From: Caldicellulosiruptor morganii
Lineage (GTDB): Bacteria > Bacillota > Thermoanaerobacteria > Caldicellulosiruptorales > Caldicellulosiruptoraceae
Direction: 5' to 3'
Assembly (NCBI RefSeq): GCF_026810225.1
Contig: NZ_CP113865.1
Coordinates: forward strand, 1,446,001 to 1,510,000
DNA: 64,000 bases
Shown here: positions 35,963 through 46,722 of the stretch, piece after piece
Position numbering within the stretch: position 1 is the stretch's first letter
How the letters are laid out: each line of letters starts with the position of its first letter
Program-made: the position numbers and the translations under genes
The notes under the pieces: generated by a model
The model's database searches: none
Seen by the model: only the letters and a program-made list of their open reading frames with translations
What the model was told of the DNA's origin: nothing

Positions 35963-37606
35963 TTATTTTTCCTTTCTTATAATCATAAGAAGCATCACAA
36001 TGATAAGAACAATCAATATTAATATACCCAATCTCAAAGCCCACAAATACCAGGCTGATAAAATTGTTTTATACAAAGCTGGTGACAATAGCCCACCGAT
36101 GGTCATTCCTGCAATTATAATACTCACAGAAAGAAGTATTATCGAAAGTGAAAATTTATTTGCAAGTCTTTCCATTCTCTGCAGAAGTTTGTCTAAGCTT
36201 TTAAGTTCTATATTTATTGTGAGCTCCTCATCTTCTACTTTATCCAGGATTGTTTCTACTCTTTTGGGTAGAAGTTCGAATAGATTAAAATATGAAAATA
36301 GTATATTCAGGATGTTTGCAGCTTTCAGTTTTGACAATCTGTTTTTTAAAATTAGCCTGTTCACATAAGGTAGGATAGCTTCCAAGACATTCAAGTCAAC
36401 CTTCAAAATTGCTATGTCGTTTTCAAGAAGACTCAAAGTCCTTCCCAGCAAAACAAGCTGCTCTGGAATCTTCAGCTTATATTTAAATGTGAGTTTGAAT
36501 ACATCATTGAATATATCCGCAATTTTAATCGAGGCAACTGGCTGGTTGATATAGTGATTAAATATATTCTCAACTTCCCTGTAAAAATTGTCGGTATCAA
36601 TACCCCTTCCAATTATTCCGAGCTCTTTAAATGCCCTTATCGCCATCTTTTTGTCGTTTAGAACTATCCCAAGCAATAAATTTGAAAGGTTTTCTTTTTC
36701 TTTGCTGGTAAGTTTTCCTATCATGCCGAAATCTACAAAAGCTATTTCATGGTCATTTGTAATTAGAATATTCCCGGGGTGAGGGTCGGCGTGGAATATC
36801 CCAATTTCAAATATCTGAGACAGATAAAGATTTATAAGCTTTTTGCCAAGTCTTAATCTGTCACTTTGCAAAATAGAGTCAACATCAAGAGTATTCAAAG
36901 TTTTTGCTTCAATAAAGGTTGTAACCAGAACTCTGTCTGACGAGAATTCTTCATAGACATCCGGTATAATAACTTCTTTATTTACCAGAGCCTTTTTGAG
37001 TTTTTTTATATTGTTCTGCTCGAACCTAAAATCAATCTCATGCAGAAGGACATTTGCAAGCTCATTTACAATGTCTGAAAAACTTACAATACCTTTAACC
37101 GGTGAATACCTGTCCAGGATGGAGGCAAGTTTTTTCAATATCTCTATATCAGTTTTGACTTCACTATCGATATTCGGTCTTCTAATCTTTATAGCAACTT
37201 TCCTGCCATTTACATATCCCGCATGTACCTGCCCAATGGATGCTGTTGCAACCGGTCTTGATTCAATATGTTCAAACTTATTCAGCAAATTTTCCTCTTC
37301 CAATATCTTTTTAACCTCTTCAAAGGAAAACGGTCTTACATTCTCCTGAAGTTTCTTAAGCTCCACAACAATATCCTCGGGCACCAGATCAGGTCTGTTT
37401 GCAAGAAGCTGACCCATCTTTATAAATGTTGTACCGAGTTCCTCCAAAGCATTTCTTAACCTTACTCCTCTGTTTATCCTGTTTTCAGAAAACCTTTTAA
37501 ACCGCACAAGCGGAGTGCTGCTAAACACATAACCAAATCCATGTTTGATAAAAACATTGGTTATGAACTTAAGCCTGTTGATTCTTCTTTTTCTCGCATC
37601 TGCCAA
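35963..37606 (-). CDS. ABC1/UbiB-family atypical kinase
   Basis: 547 residues. The ABC1 signature is complete: the KxGQ motif in TTFIKMGQLLANRPDLVP, the Ala-rich loop ATASIGQVHAGY in place of a glycine-rich loop, the lysine in VAIKIRRP, the catalytic GIFHADPHPGNILI and the metal-binding VDFGMIG. Two C-terminal membrane helices (about 495-545) anchor it. UbiB acts in ubiquinone synthesis, but this lineage lacks ubiquinone, so a different lipid role is likely. Lies six bases after ligA. Confidence 0.92.
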   Translation of the reverse strand: MADARKRRINRLKFITNVFIKHGFGYVFSSTPLVRFKRFSENRINRGVRLRNALEELGTTFIKMGQLLANRPDLVPEDIVVELKKLQENVRPFSFEEVKKILEEENLLNKFEHIESRPVATASIGQVHAGYVNGRKVAIKIRRPNIDSEVKTDIEILKKLASILDRYSPVKGIVSFSDIVNELANVLLHEIDFRFEQNNIKKLKKALVNKEVIIPDVYEEFSSDRVLVTTFIEAKTLNTLDVDSILQSDRLRLGKKLINLYLSQIFEIGIFHADPHPGNILITNDHEIAFVDFGMIGKLTSKEKENLSNLLLGIVLNDKKMAIRAFKELGIIGRGIDTDNFYREVENIFNHYINQPVASIKIADIFNDVFKLTFKYKLKIPEQLVLLGRTLSLLENDIAILKVDLNVLEAILPYVNRLILKNRLSKLKAANILNILFSYFNLFELLPKRVETILDKVEDEELTINIELKSLDKLLQRMERLANKFSLSIILLSVSIIIAGMTIGGLLSPALYKTILSAWYLWALRLGILILIVLIIVMLLMIIRKEK

Positions 37607-37612
37607 AAAAGC

Positions 37613-39670
<2,058 letters not shown>

Positions 39671-40771
39671 TCAGTAAACCCTGGTATAACCTGTGTCCAC
39701 CTGCGATTTGTAAATTTTCAGCCTATCTTTTTTATCAAACTTATTCAGAAGCTCATACACAACATCAACAAAAACCTTTTCACTTTCATAATGACCGATC
39801 TCAACAGTACTGACTCCAAGCGATCTTGCAAAAACAACTCCATGATGCCCTATCTCTCCAGAGATGAGACAGTCTGCGCCTTTAAAATAGGCATCTTTTA
39901 TGAAATCCTTGCCAGAGCCGCTTACAATTGCAACCTTCTTAAACCATTCTTTCGTAAGATTTGCTTTCACATGTGAGAGATTGAGTTTCTCTTTCAGTTC
40001 CTTTATAAGCATTTCAGCTTCAATATTTTTCTGCCCTATAACACCTATATACTCATATGAAATCTCATTTTCAAGCCTGTATATATCATATGCAACCTCT
40101 TCATACGGATGAGCCTTTAACATAGCTTTTACAACATTTTTGAGCCTGTCTTCCGGAACAATGCTCTCAAGTCTTACCTCACTCACCCTTTCAAGCTCGC
40201 CAACTCTTCCTATAAATGGATTTGCTCCCTCGTGTGGCTTAAAATGACCCTGCCCTTCAATTGCAAAAAAGCAGTGGCTGTATTTGCCAACAAAACCAGC
40301 TCCTTCTTGTGCCATTGCTTCCAGTACCGCATCTTTGTACTCTGATGGAACATACACAACAATCTTAAAATACTCATTTTTTTGCTTTACACTCAGACCC
40401 TCAATGCTTTCAAGATTTAAAAGCTTTGCAAGGTAATAATTTATCCCACATTTTGAAACATCCGCATTTGTGTGAAAGGAAAGAATACTTATATCACTTT
40501 TGATAGCTTCTGCGATTAATCTTCCCTCAGGGGTATCGTTTTTGATGGATTTTAATCCCTGAAATATCAAAGGATGATGCGACACAATTAGCCCCGCCCC
40601 AAGGTCTTTTGCTTCGTTCAAAATATCTTCTGTAACATCAACACAGATTAAAACCGAGTCCACCTTTGCCGAAAAACTTCCTACCTGAAGCCCTGCATTG
40701 TCCCAATCATATGAGAGTTTCCTGGGAAAATAGTTTTCAAGATATGCTGCAATTTCCTGCACGCTTACCAT
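39671..40771 (-). CDS. NIF3-family dinuclear-metal protein (YqfO-like)
   Basis: 366 residues. The two halves of the NIF3 fold, with SVLICVDVTEDIL, LIVSHHPLIFQGLKSI and SFHTNADVS near the N-terminus and GADCLISGEIGHHGVVFA plus EIGHYESEKVF near the C-terminus, provide the conserved histidines and acids that bind two metals. A PII-like insert (about residues 130-235) marks the long Firmicute form. Biochemical role is uncertain. Its start overlaps trmK by seven bases; trmK-yqfO is the standard order. Confidence 0.92.
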   Translation of the reverse strand: MVSVQEIAAYLENYFPRKLSYDWDNAGLQVGSFSAKVDSVLICVDVTEDILNEAKDLGAGLIVSHHPLIFQGLKSIKNDTPEGRLIAEAIKSDISILSFHTNADVSKCGINYYLAKLLNLESIEGLSVKQKNEYFKIVVYVPSEYKDAVLEAMAQEGAGFVGKYSHCFFAIEGQGHFKPHEGANPFIGRVGELERVSEVRLESIVPEDRLKNVVKAMLKAHPYEEVAYDIYRLENEISYEYIGVIGQKNIEAEMLIKELKEKLNLSHVKANLTKEWFKKVAIVSGSGKDFIKDAYFKGADCLISGEIGHHGVVFARSLGVSTVEIGHYESEKVFVDVVYELLNKFDKKDRLKIYKSQVDTGYTRVY

Positions 40772-41472
40772 TTGCCCAAAACCTCCTCAATCATCTTTAG
40801 CATCCTTTTCTCTTCCGAATAATCCTTCTCATTTGCTTTTTTCATCTCTGCTATCTTTCTGAGTTTCTCCTTTTTTCTCAAAATATATTCCAGCGACTCT
40901 CTGCTTTTTGTGTGAATGTGTCTTCCTATATATATGTCCATGTCTGAATACTCAAGCTTACCGGACATTTGTGTTTTGATCACTATATAGAACCTTCCTT
41001 TATCGTTTACAACAAACTCCTCATTTATATCAAATTTATTTTCAAAAAGCCACCTTCGCAAAATTTCTGTATCCTTCATTGGCTGCAAAACAAGCTTTGT
41101 ATCTTTAAGCCTGTCCTTTGCAGAAGACAGGATGCTCAAGATTGTATCCCCACCCATTCCTGCAATAACAGCCTGACAGACAGGTTCTTCAATCGGCTCA
41201 AATCCATTGCCCACGAAAAATTCTATTTTTTCAAAAACCCCTTCTTTTTTTGATAGATCAATTGCCTTTTGAAGAGAATTGGGATGTAAATCCACTGCAA
41301 TTGCCTTTTTAGCAACCTCTCTTTTTATCGCCTCAACAGCCACATAACCGTGGTCACAGCCAATATCTGCAAGCGTGTTGCACTTTTCAAGAGTTTTTAA
41401 TATTGCTTCAATTCGTTTTGAGTACACTTTTGATCTTTCCTTTTTCAGGTCCTGAATCTTTTCTAATAACAA
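40765..41472 (-). CDS. trmK: tRNA m1A22 methyltransferase TrmK
   Basis: Methylates adenine 22 of tRNA. Class I methyltransferase with LADIGCDHGYVAVEAI (AdoMet motif I), AVDLHPNSLQKAIDLS and QAVIAGMGGDTI. 235 residues, including a C-terminal coiled coil. First gene of the trmK-NIF3-ligA-ABC1-phasin run. Confidence 0.93.
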   Translation of the reverse strand: MLLEKIQDLKKERSKVYSKRIEAILKTLEKCNTLADIGCDHGYVAVEAIKREVAKKAIAVDLHPNSLQKAIDLSKKEGVFEKIEFFVGNGFEPIEEPVCQAVIAGMGGDTILSILSSAKDRLKDTKLVLQPMKDTEILRRWLFENKFDINEEFVVNDKGRFYIVIKTQMSGKLEYSDMDIYIGRHIHTKSRESLEYILRKKEKLRKIAEMKKANEKDYSEEKRMLKMIEEVLGKW

Positions 41473-41531
41473 TTATAATTTTTGTAAATAATAATATCAA
41501 ACTTTTGTTGAAAAAGAATAGAGCATGAAAA

Positions 41532-41684
41532 ATGAAAAGAAACAGGGATTTTGAAAATGATAAAGAGACATTTCAAAATTTTCTACACATCAATAACATA
41601 AGTTTACAGGATGAGGTTACAACCACAATTGAAAACCAGAACCTTCCAATCTTCAAAAAATCGGAAGAAAAAAAGAGGTTGTGA
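41532..41684 (+). CDS. Possible 50-residue protein, function unknown
   Basis: An open frame starting MKRNRDFENDKETFQNFLH, hydrophilic throughout and ending KKSEEKKRL. The ribosome site is weak (GAG eight bases upstream). It overlaps a terminator hairpin at its 3' end, whose tail is stronger on the opposite strand. Could be a chance frame. Confidence 0.3.
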   Translation: MKRNRDFENDKETFQNFLHINNISLQDEVTTTIENQNLPIFKKSEEKKRL

Positions 41685-41700
41685 TCTTTACACAACCTCT
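41664..41700 (-). terminator. Terminator of the glycosyltransferase pair
   Basis: Perfect 10-bp stem AGAGGTTGTG/CACAACCTCT (41674-41683 with 41691-41700), then TTTTTTTCTTCC on the minus strand. It overlaps the stop of the upstream gene. Confidence 0.85.
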
Positions 41701-42770
41701 TTGCTCTTCTCTTCAGATTTTATCAAATCCTCAATGCAAAGTCTTGCCAGAAGATAGCAAATTGTAGATTCTGCACCCTGGTTTTGATTTATTCCATCTT
41801 CTTCAATTCCGTCTCTGCAACCACCGGTATTTTGGTCATATAAAGGCTGTTTATGGATATTTTCTCCCAAAAACCATTTAAATGCTTTTAATGCTTTCTC
41901 TTTGTACTCTTTTTCTTCAGTAATCCTGTATGCCTCTGTATATGCAAGCACACAATCGCATGCATCTATTGGCTGTTCATCAAAATATGGACGATCTTTG
42001 CCTTTTTCATACCAGCCTTTGTTTCCAATCACGCGCAAAATCCCATTTTCAAATAAAATAGGCGTGAGAAAATCAAGCGACTCTTTTGCAACCTTCAAAT
42101 ATTTCTCTTTTTCAGTTACTGCAAATGCTCTGAAAAGCGCATATGGGATAATTGCGTTTGCATATGTGAGCCTGTCAGAAAACCATTTCCAATTTTCATC
42201 AGAATATTTTCTGTAAAGGTTTAGCAGCTTCTCAGACAGAGCTTCCAAATACATCTTTGCCTCGTTTGTAAACTCTTTGATATCGTGCAATACAGACAGA
42301 GCTACAATCGCATACGCCATACTGATAGGATATTTTAGCTCAAGTACATTCCTGAGCAATCGCTTTAACATTACATACGCAAGTTCTTTTATGCTACTGT
42401 CAAGCACCTCAGAAGAATAAACATAAGATAGGGCTATCAACGACCTTGCAAAACAGTCCTCTGTTCCTTTTTCATCAATGAAAACCCTTGAGTAGCTCAT
42501 AAAGTTTTTAAAGTACCCATCTTCAGTATAGCTATTATACAAAAACGCCATGTACCTGTAAACCAAATCAAGGTATGATCTGTCTCCTGTCTTTTCATAG
42601 AGCCTGAGTGCAACAATTAAAGCTCTCGCATTGTCATCTGTTGTATAACCTTCCTTGTAGTTTGGCACAGAAAATTTAGCATGCTGCAAAATACCAGTGG
42701 AGTCTGTCATTCTAAACAGATGCCTTGTGTTTAAAGAAGGCAGGGCAAGTCGTTTTGTCCCTTTTTTCAT
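41688..42770 (-). CDS. (alpha/alpha)-barrel glycosidase-like protein paired with a GT4 enzyme
   Basis: 360 residues, with repeated helical pairs typical of an (alpha/alpha)6 toroid: YTTDDNARALIVALRLYE, GTEDCFARSLIALSYVY, ISMAYAIVALSVLHDI, DEQPIDACDCVLAYTEAY and NQNQGAESTICYLLARL. Conserved acids in TTDDNAR and GTEDCFAR could be catalytic. Similar proteins sit beside GT4 enzymes in other bacteria, but I cannot name a substrate. Its start overlaps the glycosyltransferase stop (ATGA), so the two are translationally coupled. Confidence 0.8.
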   Translation of the reverse strand: MKKGTKRLALPSLNTRHLFRMTDSTGILQHAKFSVPNYKEGYTTDDNARALIVALRLYEKTGDRSYLDLVYRYMAFLYNSYTEDGYFKNFMSYSRVFIDEKGTEDCFARSLIALSYVYSSEVLDSSIKELAYVMLKRLLRNVLELKYPISMAYAIVALSVLHDIKEFTNEAKMYLEALSEKLLNLYRKYSDENWKWFSDRLTYANAIIPYALFRAFAVTEKEKYLKVAKESLDFLTPILFENGILRVIGNKGWYEKGKDRPYFDEQPIDACDCVLAYTEAYRITEEKEYKEKALKAFKWFLGENIHKQPLYDQNTGGCRDGIEEDGINQNQGAESTICYLLARLCIEDLIKSEEKSKEVV

Positions 42771-43927
42771 GCTATCACCCCAACCTTCTTATTTAGTTCT
42801 ACCACATCGTAAAATATATCAATCATCCTCTTTGCAACATTGTGCCAGTACATCTCTTTACCAACTTCTGCTGTCCTTCTCTCAATCTCTTTTCTGAGAT
42901 TTTCATCCTTCAACAGAGTAATAATAGCATCTGCTATAGAATAAGCATCTTCAAACTCAACAAGCATTCCTCTTCCATCAGACAGCATCTCCTGAGCATA
43001 AGTGTACGGTGTTGAGACTATAGCTTTACCACTGCCAATTGCATATGCCAGTGTTCCTGATACCGCCTGCTCCCTCCCTATGTAAGGAGTGAGGTATATG
43101 TCAGACAGGCGCAAATACTCCATTATCTCTCTTTTTGTTAAATATTTGTCCACAAATACAACATTATCTTCTAATTTTAATTCTCTTACCATATTTACAA
43201 GCTTGTCTCTGTATTCTTCACCTTTTATTCTCTTTATGTTTGGATGTGTCTGACCCAAAATTAAATACACTGCATCTTCAAATTCTTTCCTTACCCTGTC
43301 CATGGCTTGTATAGCATACTCCAGACCTTTTCCAGGGCTGATTAATCCAAATGTGCTTATAACCTTTTTCCCATCAAGATTATATTTTTTCTTTAAGATT
43401 TCTTTGTCCTCCAATTCCATATATGGTACTCCATGATGGACCACTTCTATCTTTTCTTCCTCAACATCATACACATCCATCAGTATCTCTTTTGTTGTCT
43501 TTGCCATAGTAATTACCTTGTAGCTTGCATCAGCAAGCTTTTTGAGTATCTCAAACTGTTTTGCTGTTGGGTTTTTCAAGACCGTGTGGAATGTGGTAAT
43601 AATTGGCTTTCTGATGAGCTTCACAAAAGGGACTATATAGTCTCCATCTTCTCCGCCAAATATACCATATTCATGCTCAATTACAACAACATCTATATCT
43701 GACATATTAATCAAGTTTACAGCTTTAACGTAATTTGAAAATTTATCCTGATTAATGTCATATAAAACTCTATTGTCATAAATATGTTTGTCTTTGCTAA
43801 GAGCAATGACATAACAATATTTAACATCATTATATTTTTCAATTGCATTTACCAAATCCTGTGTAAATGTAGCAATGCCACATTCTCGAGGGGGATAAGT
43901 GCTCACAAAAACTGGTTTAATAGACAC
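42767..43927 (-). CDS. GT4-family glycosyltransferase
   Basis: 386 residues, GT-B fold. The N-terminal domain starts PVFVSTYPPRECGIATFTQDL; the C-terminal donor domain has ISTFGLISPGKGLEYAIQAM, DIYLTPYIGREQAVSGTLAYA and SGKAIVSTPYTYAQEML. The usual E-x7-E motif is altered to EQAVSGTL-type residues, as in some sucrose or mannan-type GT4 groups. GTG start with GGGAGGG upstream. Long leader of about 160 bases from its own promoter suggests post-transcriptional control. Confidence 0.9.
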   Translation of the reverse strand: MSIKPVFVSTYPPRECGIATFTQDLVNAIEKYNDVKYCYVIALSKDKHIYDNRVLYDINQDKFSNYVKAVNLINMSDIDVVVIEHEYGIFGGEDGDYIVPFVKLIRKPIITTFHTVLKNPTAKQFEILKKLADASYKVITMAKTTKEILMDVYDVEEEKIEVVHHGVPYMELEDKEILKKKYNLDGKKVISTFGLISPGKGLEYAIQAMDRVRKEFEDAVYLILGQTHPNIKRIKGEEYRDKLVNMVRELKLEDNVVFVDKYLTKREIMEYLRLSDIYLTPYIGREQAVSGTLAYAIGSGKAIVSTPYTYAQEMLSDGRGMLVEFEDAYSIADAIITLLKDENLRKEIERRTAEVGKEMYWHNVAKRMIDIFYDVVELNKKVGVIA

Positions 43928-44092
43928 TTTAATCCCTCCCTTTTAAATAAATTTTTATTAAAGGGACATAATTATCTTTCCCTATTTATTTGAGTATATA
44001 CCTTTTATGTTCTACTCCCTGGAAACCCAAAAACGACATGAAACTTTGAGCCTATACCCCGACTTGTCTTACTTTGACCTTCCTTGATTTTC
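43928..44092 (-). other. Long untranslated leader of the glycosyltransferase gene
   Basis: About 160 bases between the predicted start site near 44086 and the GTG. Contains GC-richer segments (GGGGTATAGGCTC, GGGTTTCCAGGGAG) in an AT-rich region. I do not recognise a known riboswitch. The rest of the 43928-44343 gap holds this promoter and the divergent csoR-like promoter. Confidence 0.4.
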
Positions 44093-44120
44093 ATTATAAA
44101 CATCTGCGAATTTTTGTCAA
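44093..44120 (-). promoter_or_regulatory. Promoter of the glycosyltransferase pair
   Basis: TTGACA (44115-44120), 16 bases, TATAAT (44093-44098) on the minus strand. Confidence 0.75.
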
Positions 44121-44274
44121 ACAAATAAATTGGTTATTTCAGGCTATTTTTAAGCTTTATTTCTTATTTTTGTGGTATATTCGCAATATTTTTAATTATA
44201 TCTTTGATTTTCTTCAAAAATCTTATTCATGTATATTCATTCTATTAGTTCTATTAATTTCATAAAAATTTTTG

Positions 44275-44302
44275 TTGACAAAAAGATGAAAGTGGGTATA
44301 AT
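44275..44302 (+). promoter_or_regulatory. Promoter of the csoR-like gene and trxA
   Basis: TTGACA (44275-44280), 16 bases, TATAAT (44297-44302). Downstream (44314-44330) is a tandem GGTATA-C-GGTATA preceded by GG, and the -10 itself is embedded in GGGTATAAT; these repeats could be the operator of the repressor it encodes. Confidence 0.75.
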
Positions 44303-44343
44303 AAATAAGTGATAGGGGTATACGGTATATGGAGGGTTGAAAA

Positions 44344-44613
44344 ATGGATGAGCTTCAAAAAGAAAAAGAAAATCTGCTTTTAAGACTTCGCAAAATTGAG
44401 GGACAGATAAAGGGTATCCAGAAGATGATTGAAAATGACAAGTCGTGCAATGATGTTTTGACCCAGATAGCAGCGGTAAAGGCTGCACTAAACAAGGTAG
44501 GAGCAATTATTCTTGAAAAGTATTCAAAGTCCTGCATTGCTGAGTACAAAAACACTGAAAATGAAAAGAGCATTGACGATCTGATAGAAACCCTATTGAG
44601 GTTTATCAAATAA
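44344..44613 (+). CDS. CsoR/CstR-family repressor lacking the metal-site histidine
   Basis: 89 residues, the all-helical DUF156 fold with RLRKIEGQIKGIQKMIE and VLTQIAAVKAALNKVG. Copper-sensing CsoR uses Cys-His-Cys; here the equivalents are C35, Y60 and C64, so the histidine is missing. The two-cysteine pattern recalls CstR, which senses persulfides. The downstream gene is thioredoxin, which supports thiol or sulfur sensing over copper. Strong promoter with GGAGGG ribosome site. Ligand is inferred. Confidence 0.88.
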   Translation: MDELQKEKENLLLRLRKIEGQIKGIQKMIENDKSCNDVLTQIAAVKAALNKVGAIILEKYSKSCIAEYKNTENEKSIDDLIETLLRFIK

Positions 44614-44657
44614 ATAAAAATGGGTATATATAAAAATTGAAAGGAGTTGTGATAAAA

Positions 44658-44984
44658 ATGGCAAACAATATTGTAACTTTAACAAGCGAAAACTTTGAAA
44701 GAGAAGTTTTGCAGTCTGAAATTCCGGTTGTTGTTGACTTCTGGGCTGCATGGTGCGGTCCATGCAGAATGGTTGCACCTGTAATTGAAGAACTTGCACA
44801 GGAATATGCCGGTAAAGTCAAGTTCGCAAAATTGAACGTTGACGACTATGGTGACATCGCGTATGCATTCAGAATTATGAGCATACCAACAATTATGCTC
44901 TTTAAAAACGGTAAGGCTGTTGACAAGATAATCGGTGCAAGACCAAAGAGCGATTTTGTAAACTTCATAAACAGAAATCTGTAA
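44658..44984 (+). CDS. trxA: Thioredoxin
   Basis: 108 residues from the ATG at 44658, with AAAGGAG about 11 bases upstream. Active site WCGPC in [15 protein letters not shown]; cis-proline in [12 protein letters not shown]. Co-transcribed with the CsoR/CstR-like repressor, 44 bases apart. A TTG at 44637 in frame would put residues before the ribosome site and is unlikely. Confidence 0.97.
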   Translation: MANNIVTLTSENFEREVLQSEIPVVVDFWAAWCGPCRMVAPVIEELAQEYAGKVKFAKLNVDDYGDIAYAFRIMSIPTIMLFKNGKAVDKIIGARPKSDFVNFINRNL

Positions 44985-44998
44985 ACTCAAAATTGAAA

Positions 44999-45030
44999 GA
45001 AGGCGGCAAACTCATTTGCCGCCTTCTTCA
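44999..45030 (+). terminator. Terminator of the repressor-trxA operon
   Basis: Perfect 12-bp stem GAAGGCGGCAAA/TTTGCCGCCTTC (44999-45010 with 45015-45026). The T-tail is modest (TTCATTATTT). Confidence 0.8.
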
Positions 45031-45034
45031 TTAT

Positions 45035-45763
45035 TTAGTATATCAAAGTTACCTCTGCTTTTATCTCAATTGTTCCGGGTTGTATCTGCGTTGAAGATGA
45101 AGAAACCGACGCTAATTCTTTGTAGACAATGGGCGGTGTGTTTATATAGGTATTTTCGGTAACAGATTTTGGCTTTCCCAGACTGATACCAAGACCTTTA
45201 GCAAGTGTAGCAGCCTTTTGTTTTGCATTTTCAAGTGCTTTTGAAAGCGCCTGATTGTAAAAAGTAGCTGAGTTTGATACATCAAAAGTCAGGCTACTGA
45301 AAGTATTTATCCCATTTTTAAATGCTGTGTCAACAACTTTGCCAAGTTTAGAAAAATCTCTTACCGTTATATTCAGATCAGTTGATGCGTAGAACCCTGT
45401 TATTTTTGAAGTTCCATCATCTTTGTTATATGAATACTTAGGATATACATTCATTCTGAGCGTTTTTATATCCTTTGAATTAATACCAAGCTTCTTTAGC
45501 TCTGAAATAACCCTGTTAATCTTTGAAGAAGTCTGGAAATACGCCGTCTCTGCCCTATTACCTTCACTAATTACACCGAAAGTTAAAACAGCAATATCCG
45601 GTTCAGCATATATAGTTGCCTGTCCTCTAACAGTAACCTCTGTTTTTGACTGGGCAGAACCTGAAGAAGCATTAACCTTAATTCCAAAGATGGTTAGAAA
45701 AGCTGCTAACAGTAAGAGGCTTGCCAGACCAACAGCCAGTATTTTTCTGCTCTTCATTTTCAA
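45035..45763 (-). CDS. SIMPL-domain (DUF541, YggE-like) exported protein
   Basis: 242 residues. A signal peptide or anchor (residues 5-31, SLLLLAAFLTIFGIKVNA) is followed by the SIMPL domain: EVTVRGQATIYAEPDIAVLTFGV, DIKTLRMNVYPKYSY, ITGFYASTDLNITVRDFSKLG and ALENAKQKAATLAKGLG. Relatives such as YggE and BP26 are periplasmic or surface proteins of unclear function, some forming ring assemblies. TTG start at 45763 has GGAGGGG nine bases upstream. Confidence 0.88.
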   Translation of the reverse strand: MKMKSRKILAVGLASLLLLAAFLTIFGIKVNASSGSAQSKTEVTVRGQATIYAEPDIAVLTFGVISEGNRAETAYFQTSSKINRVISELKKLGINSKDIKTLRMNVYPKYSYNKDDGTSKITGFYASTDLNITVRDFSKLGKVVDTAFKNGINTFSSLTFDVSNSATFYNQALSKALENAKQKAATLAKGLGISLGKPKSVTENTYINTPPIVYKELASVSSSSTQIQPGTIEIKAEVTLIY

Positions 45764-45852
45764 GTTTAAATTCCCCTCCCCAAAATTTTTGTTGCTTCTA
45801 CTTTAATATAACGTTTAAACTTTCCTAATGTTGCTCTTCAAATTAAGATTTT

Positions 45853-46674
45853 CTATCCGAATAGTTTTTTGAATTGCATTGGAGTAATCCCTTCCAATTT
45901 TTTAAACATATAACAAAAGTAGCTTGGGTTTTTAAAACCAACTTCATAACAAACCTCTTTTACCTGTATTACCGGATTTTTTATTAGCAACTCTTTTGCC
46001 TTTTGAATTCTGATTCGTATTAAATACTCATATGGAGTTGTCTGAAAAGTCTTTTTGAAGATTGAACAAAGATGCTGGGGAGAAAGCCCCACCAGTCTTG
46101 AAAGTTCTTCCAGTGTTATATTTTTAAAATAGTTTTCTTCAATGTATCTCATTATGGGCAAAAGCTTTGTGTAATTGTTTTCAAAATTCCTTTCTATTTT
46201 GTTTTGCAAATTTAATGCCATATGAAGTATAAAATTATATATCAGCTGTGAACACTCTATAGAGACAATATAGTTGTAAAATGAAGCCTTATTTGAAATA
46301 GCCTCCAAAATACCTTCTAAATATTGTTTGCTTGAGAGCTTAAAAACTTCAAACGGTTTTATACCCATGGTTTTAAGTATCATATCACAGGCAGGACCAT
46401 TAAAAGTGAGCCAGATGGTGGACCATTTGGGTGTTGCTGCAAAATACTCATGTGCAACCCCCGGATACAGGAAAAAAGCAGTACTCTCATCGACCAGATA
46501 CTTTTGTGTGCCAACAATTAAATATCCTTTCCCCTCCAATGTATGCAGATAATGATAATCCGGATGTCCACTTTTTCGCACTATGTGTTCCTGGTACTGG
46601 TTGCAGCCCACGCTTTTAAGATATATTGGAAGTCCTTTTTCAAGTGACGTATTTACAATAAAACATGTTTTCAT
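45853..46674 (-). CDS. AraC-family transcription regulator
   Basis: 273 residues. A cupin-like N-terminal sensing domain (YHYLHTLEGKGYLIV, FFLYPGVAHEYFA) and two C-terminal helix-turn-helix motifs: LEELSRLVGLSPQHLCSIFKKTF and VKEVCYEVGFKNPSYFCYMFKKLEG (split), ending GITPMQFKKLFG. Carbohydrate sensing is typical of this layout. No obvious target operon is adjacent; the small EamA gene lies upstream on the same strand. Confidence 0.92.
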   Translation of the reverse strand: MKTCFIVNTSLEKGLPIYLKSVGCNQYQEHIVRKSGHPDYHYLHTLEGKGYLIVGTQKYLVDESTAFFLYPGVAHEYFAATPKWSTIWLTFNGPACDMILKTMGIKPFEVFKLSSKQYLEGILEAISNKASFYNYIVSIECSQLIYNFILHMALNLQNKIERNFENNYTKLLPIMRYIEENYFKNITLEELSRLVGLSPQHLCSIFKKTFQTTPYEYLIRIRIQKAKELLIKNPVIQVKEVCYEVGFKNPSYFCYMFKKLEGITPMQFKKLFG

Positions 46675-46722
46675 AGCAAAGACCTATCACCTTTCCCCGA
46701 AAATCTCTATTCTAAAATTATT

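Noticed and set aside
44066-44082. Possible third CtsR box in the glycosyltransferase leader
   Set aside because: Only one heptad (GGTCAAA) matches; the second has several mismatches and the spacer lacks the central A.
43928-44092. A known riboswitch class in the glycosyltransferase leader
   Set aside because: I compared with the conserved cores I remember (c-di-GMP I and II, preQ1, THF, guanidine, fluoride) and found no match.
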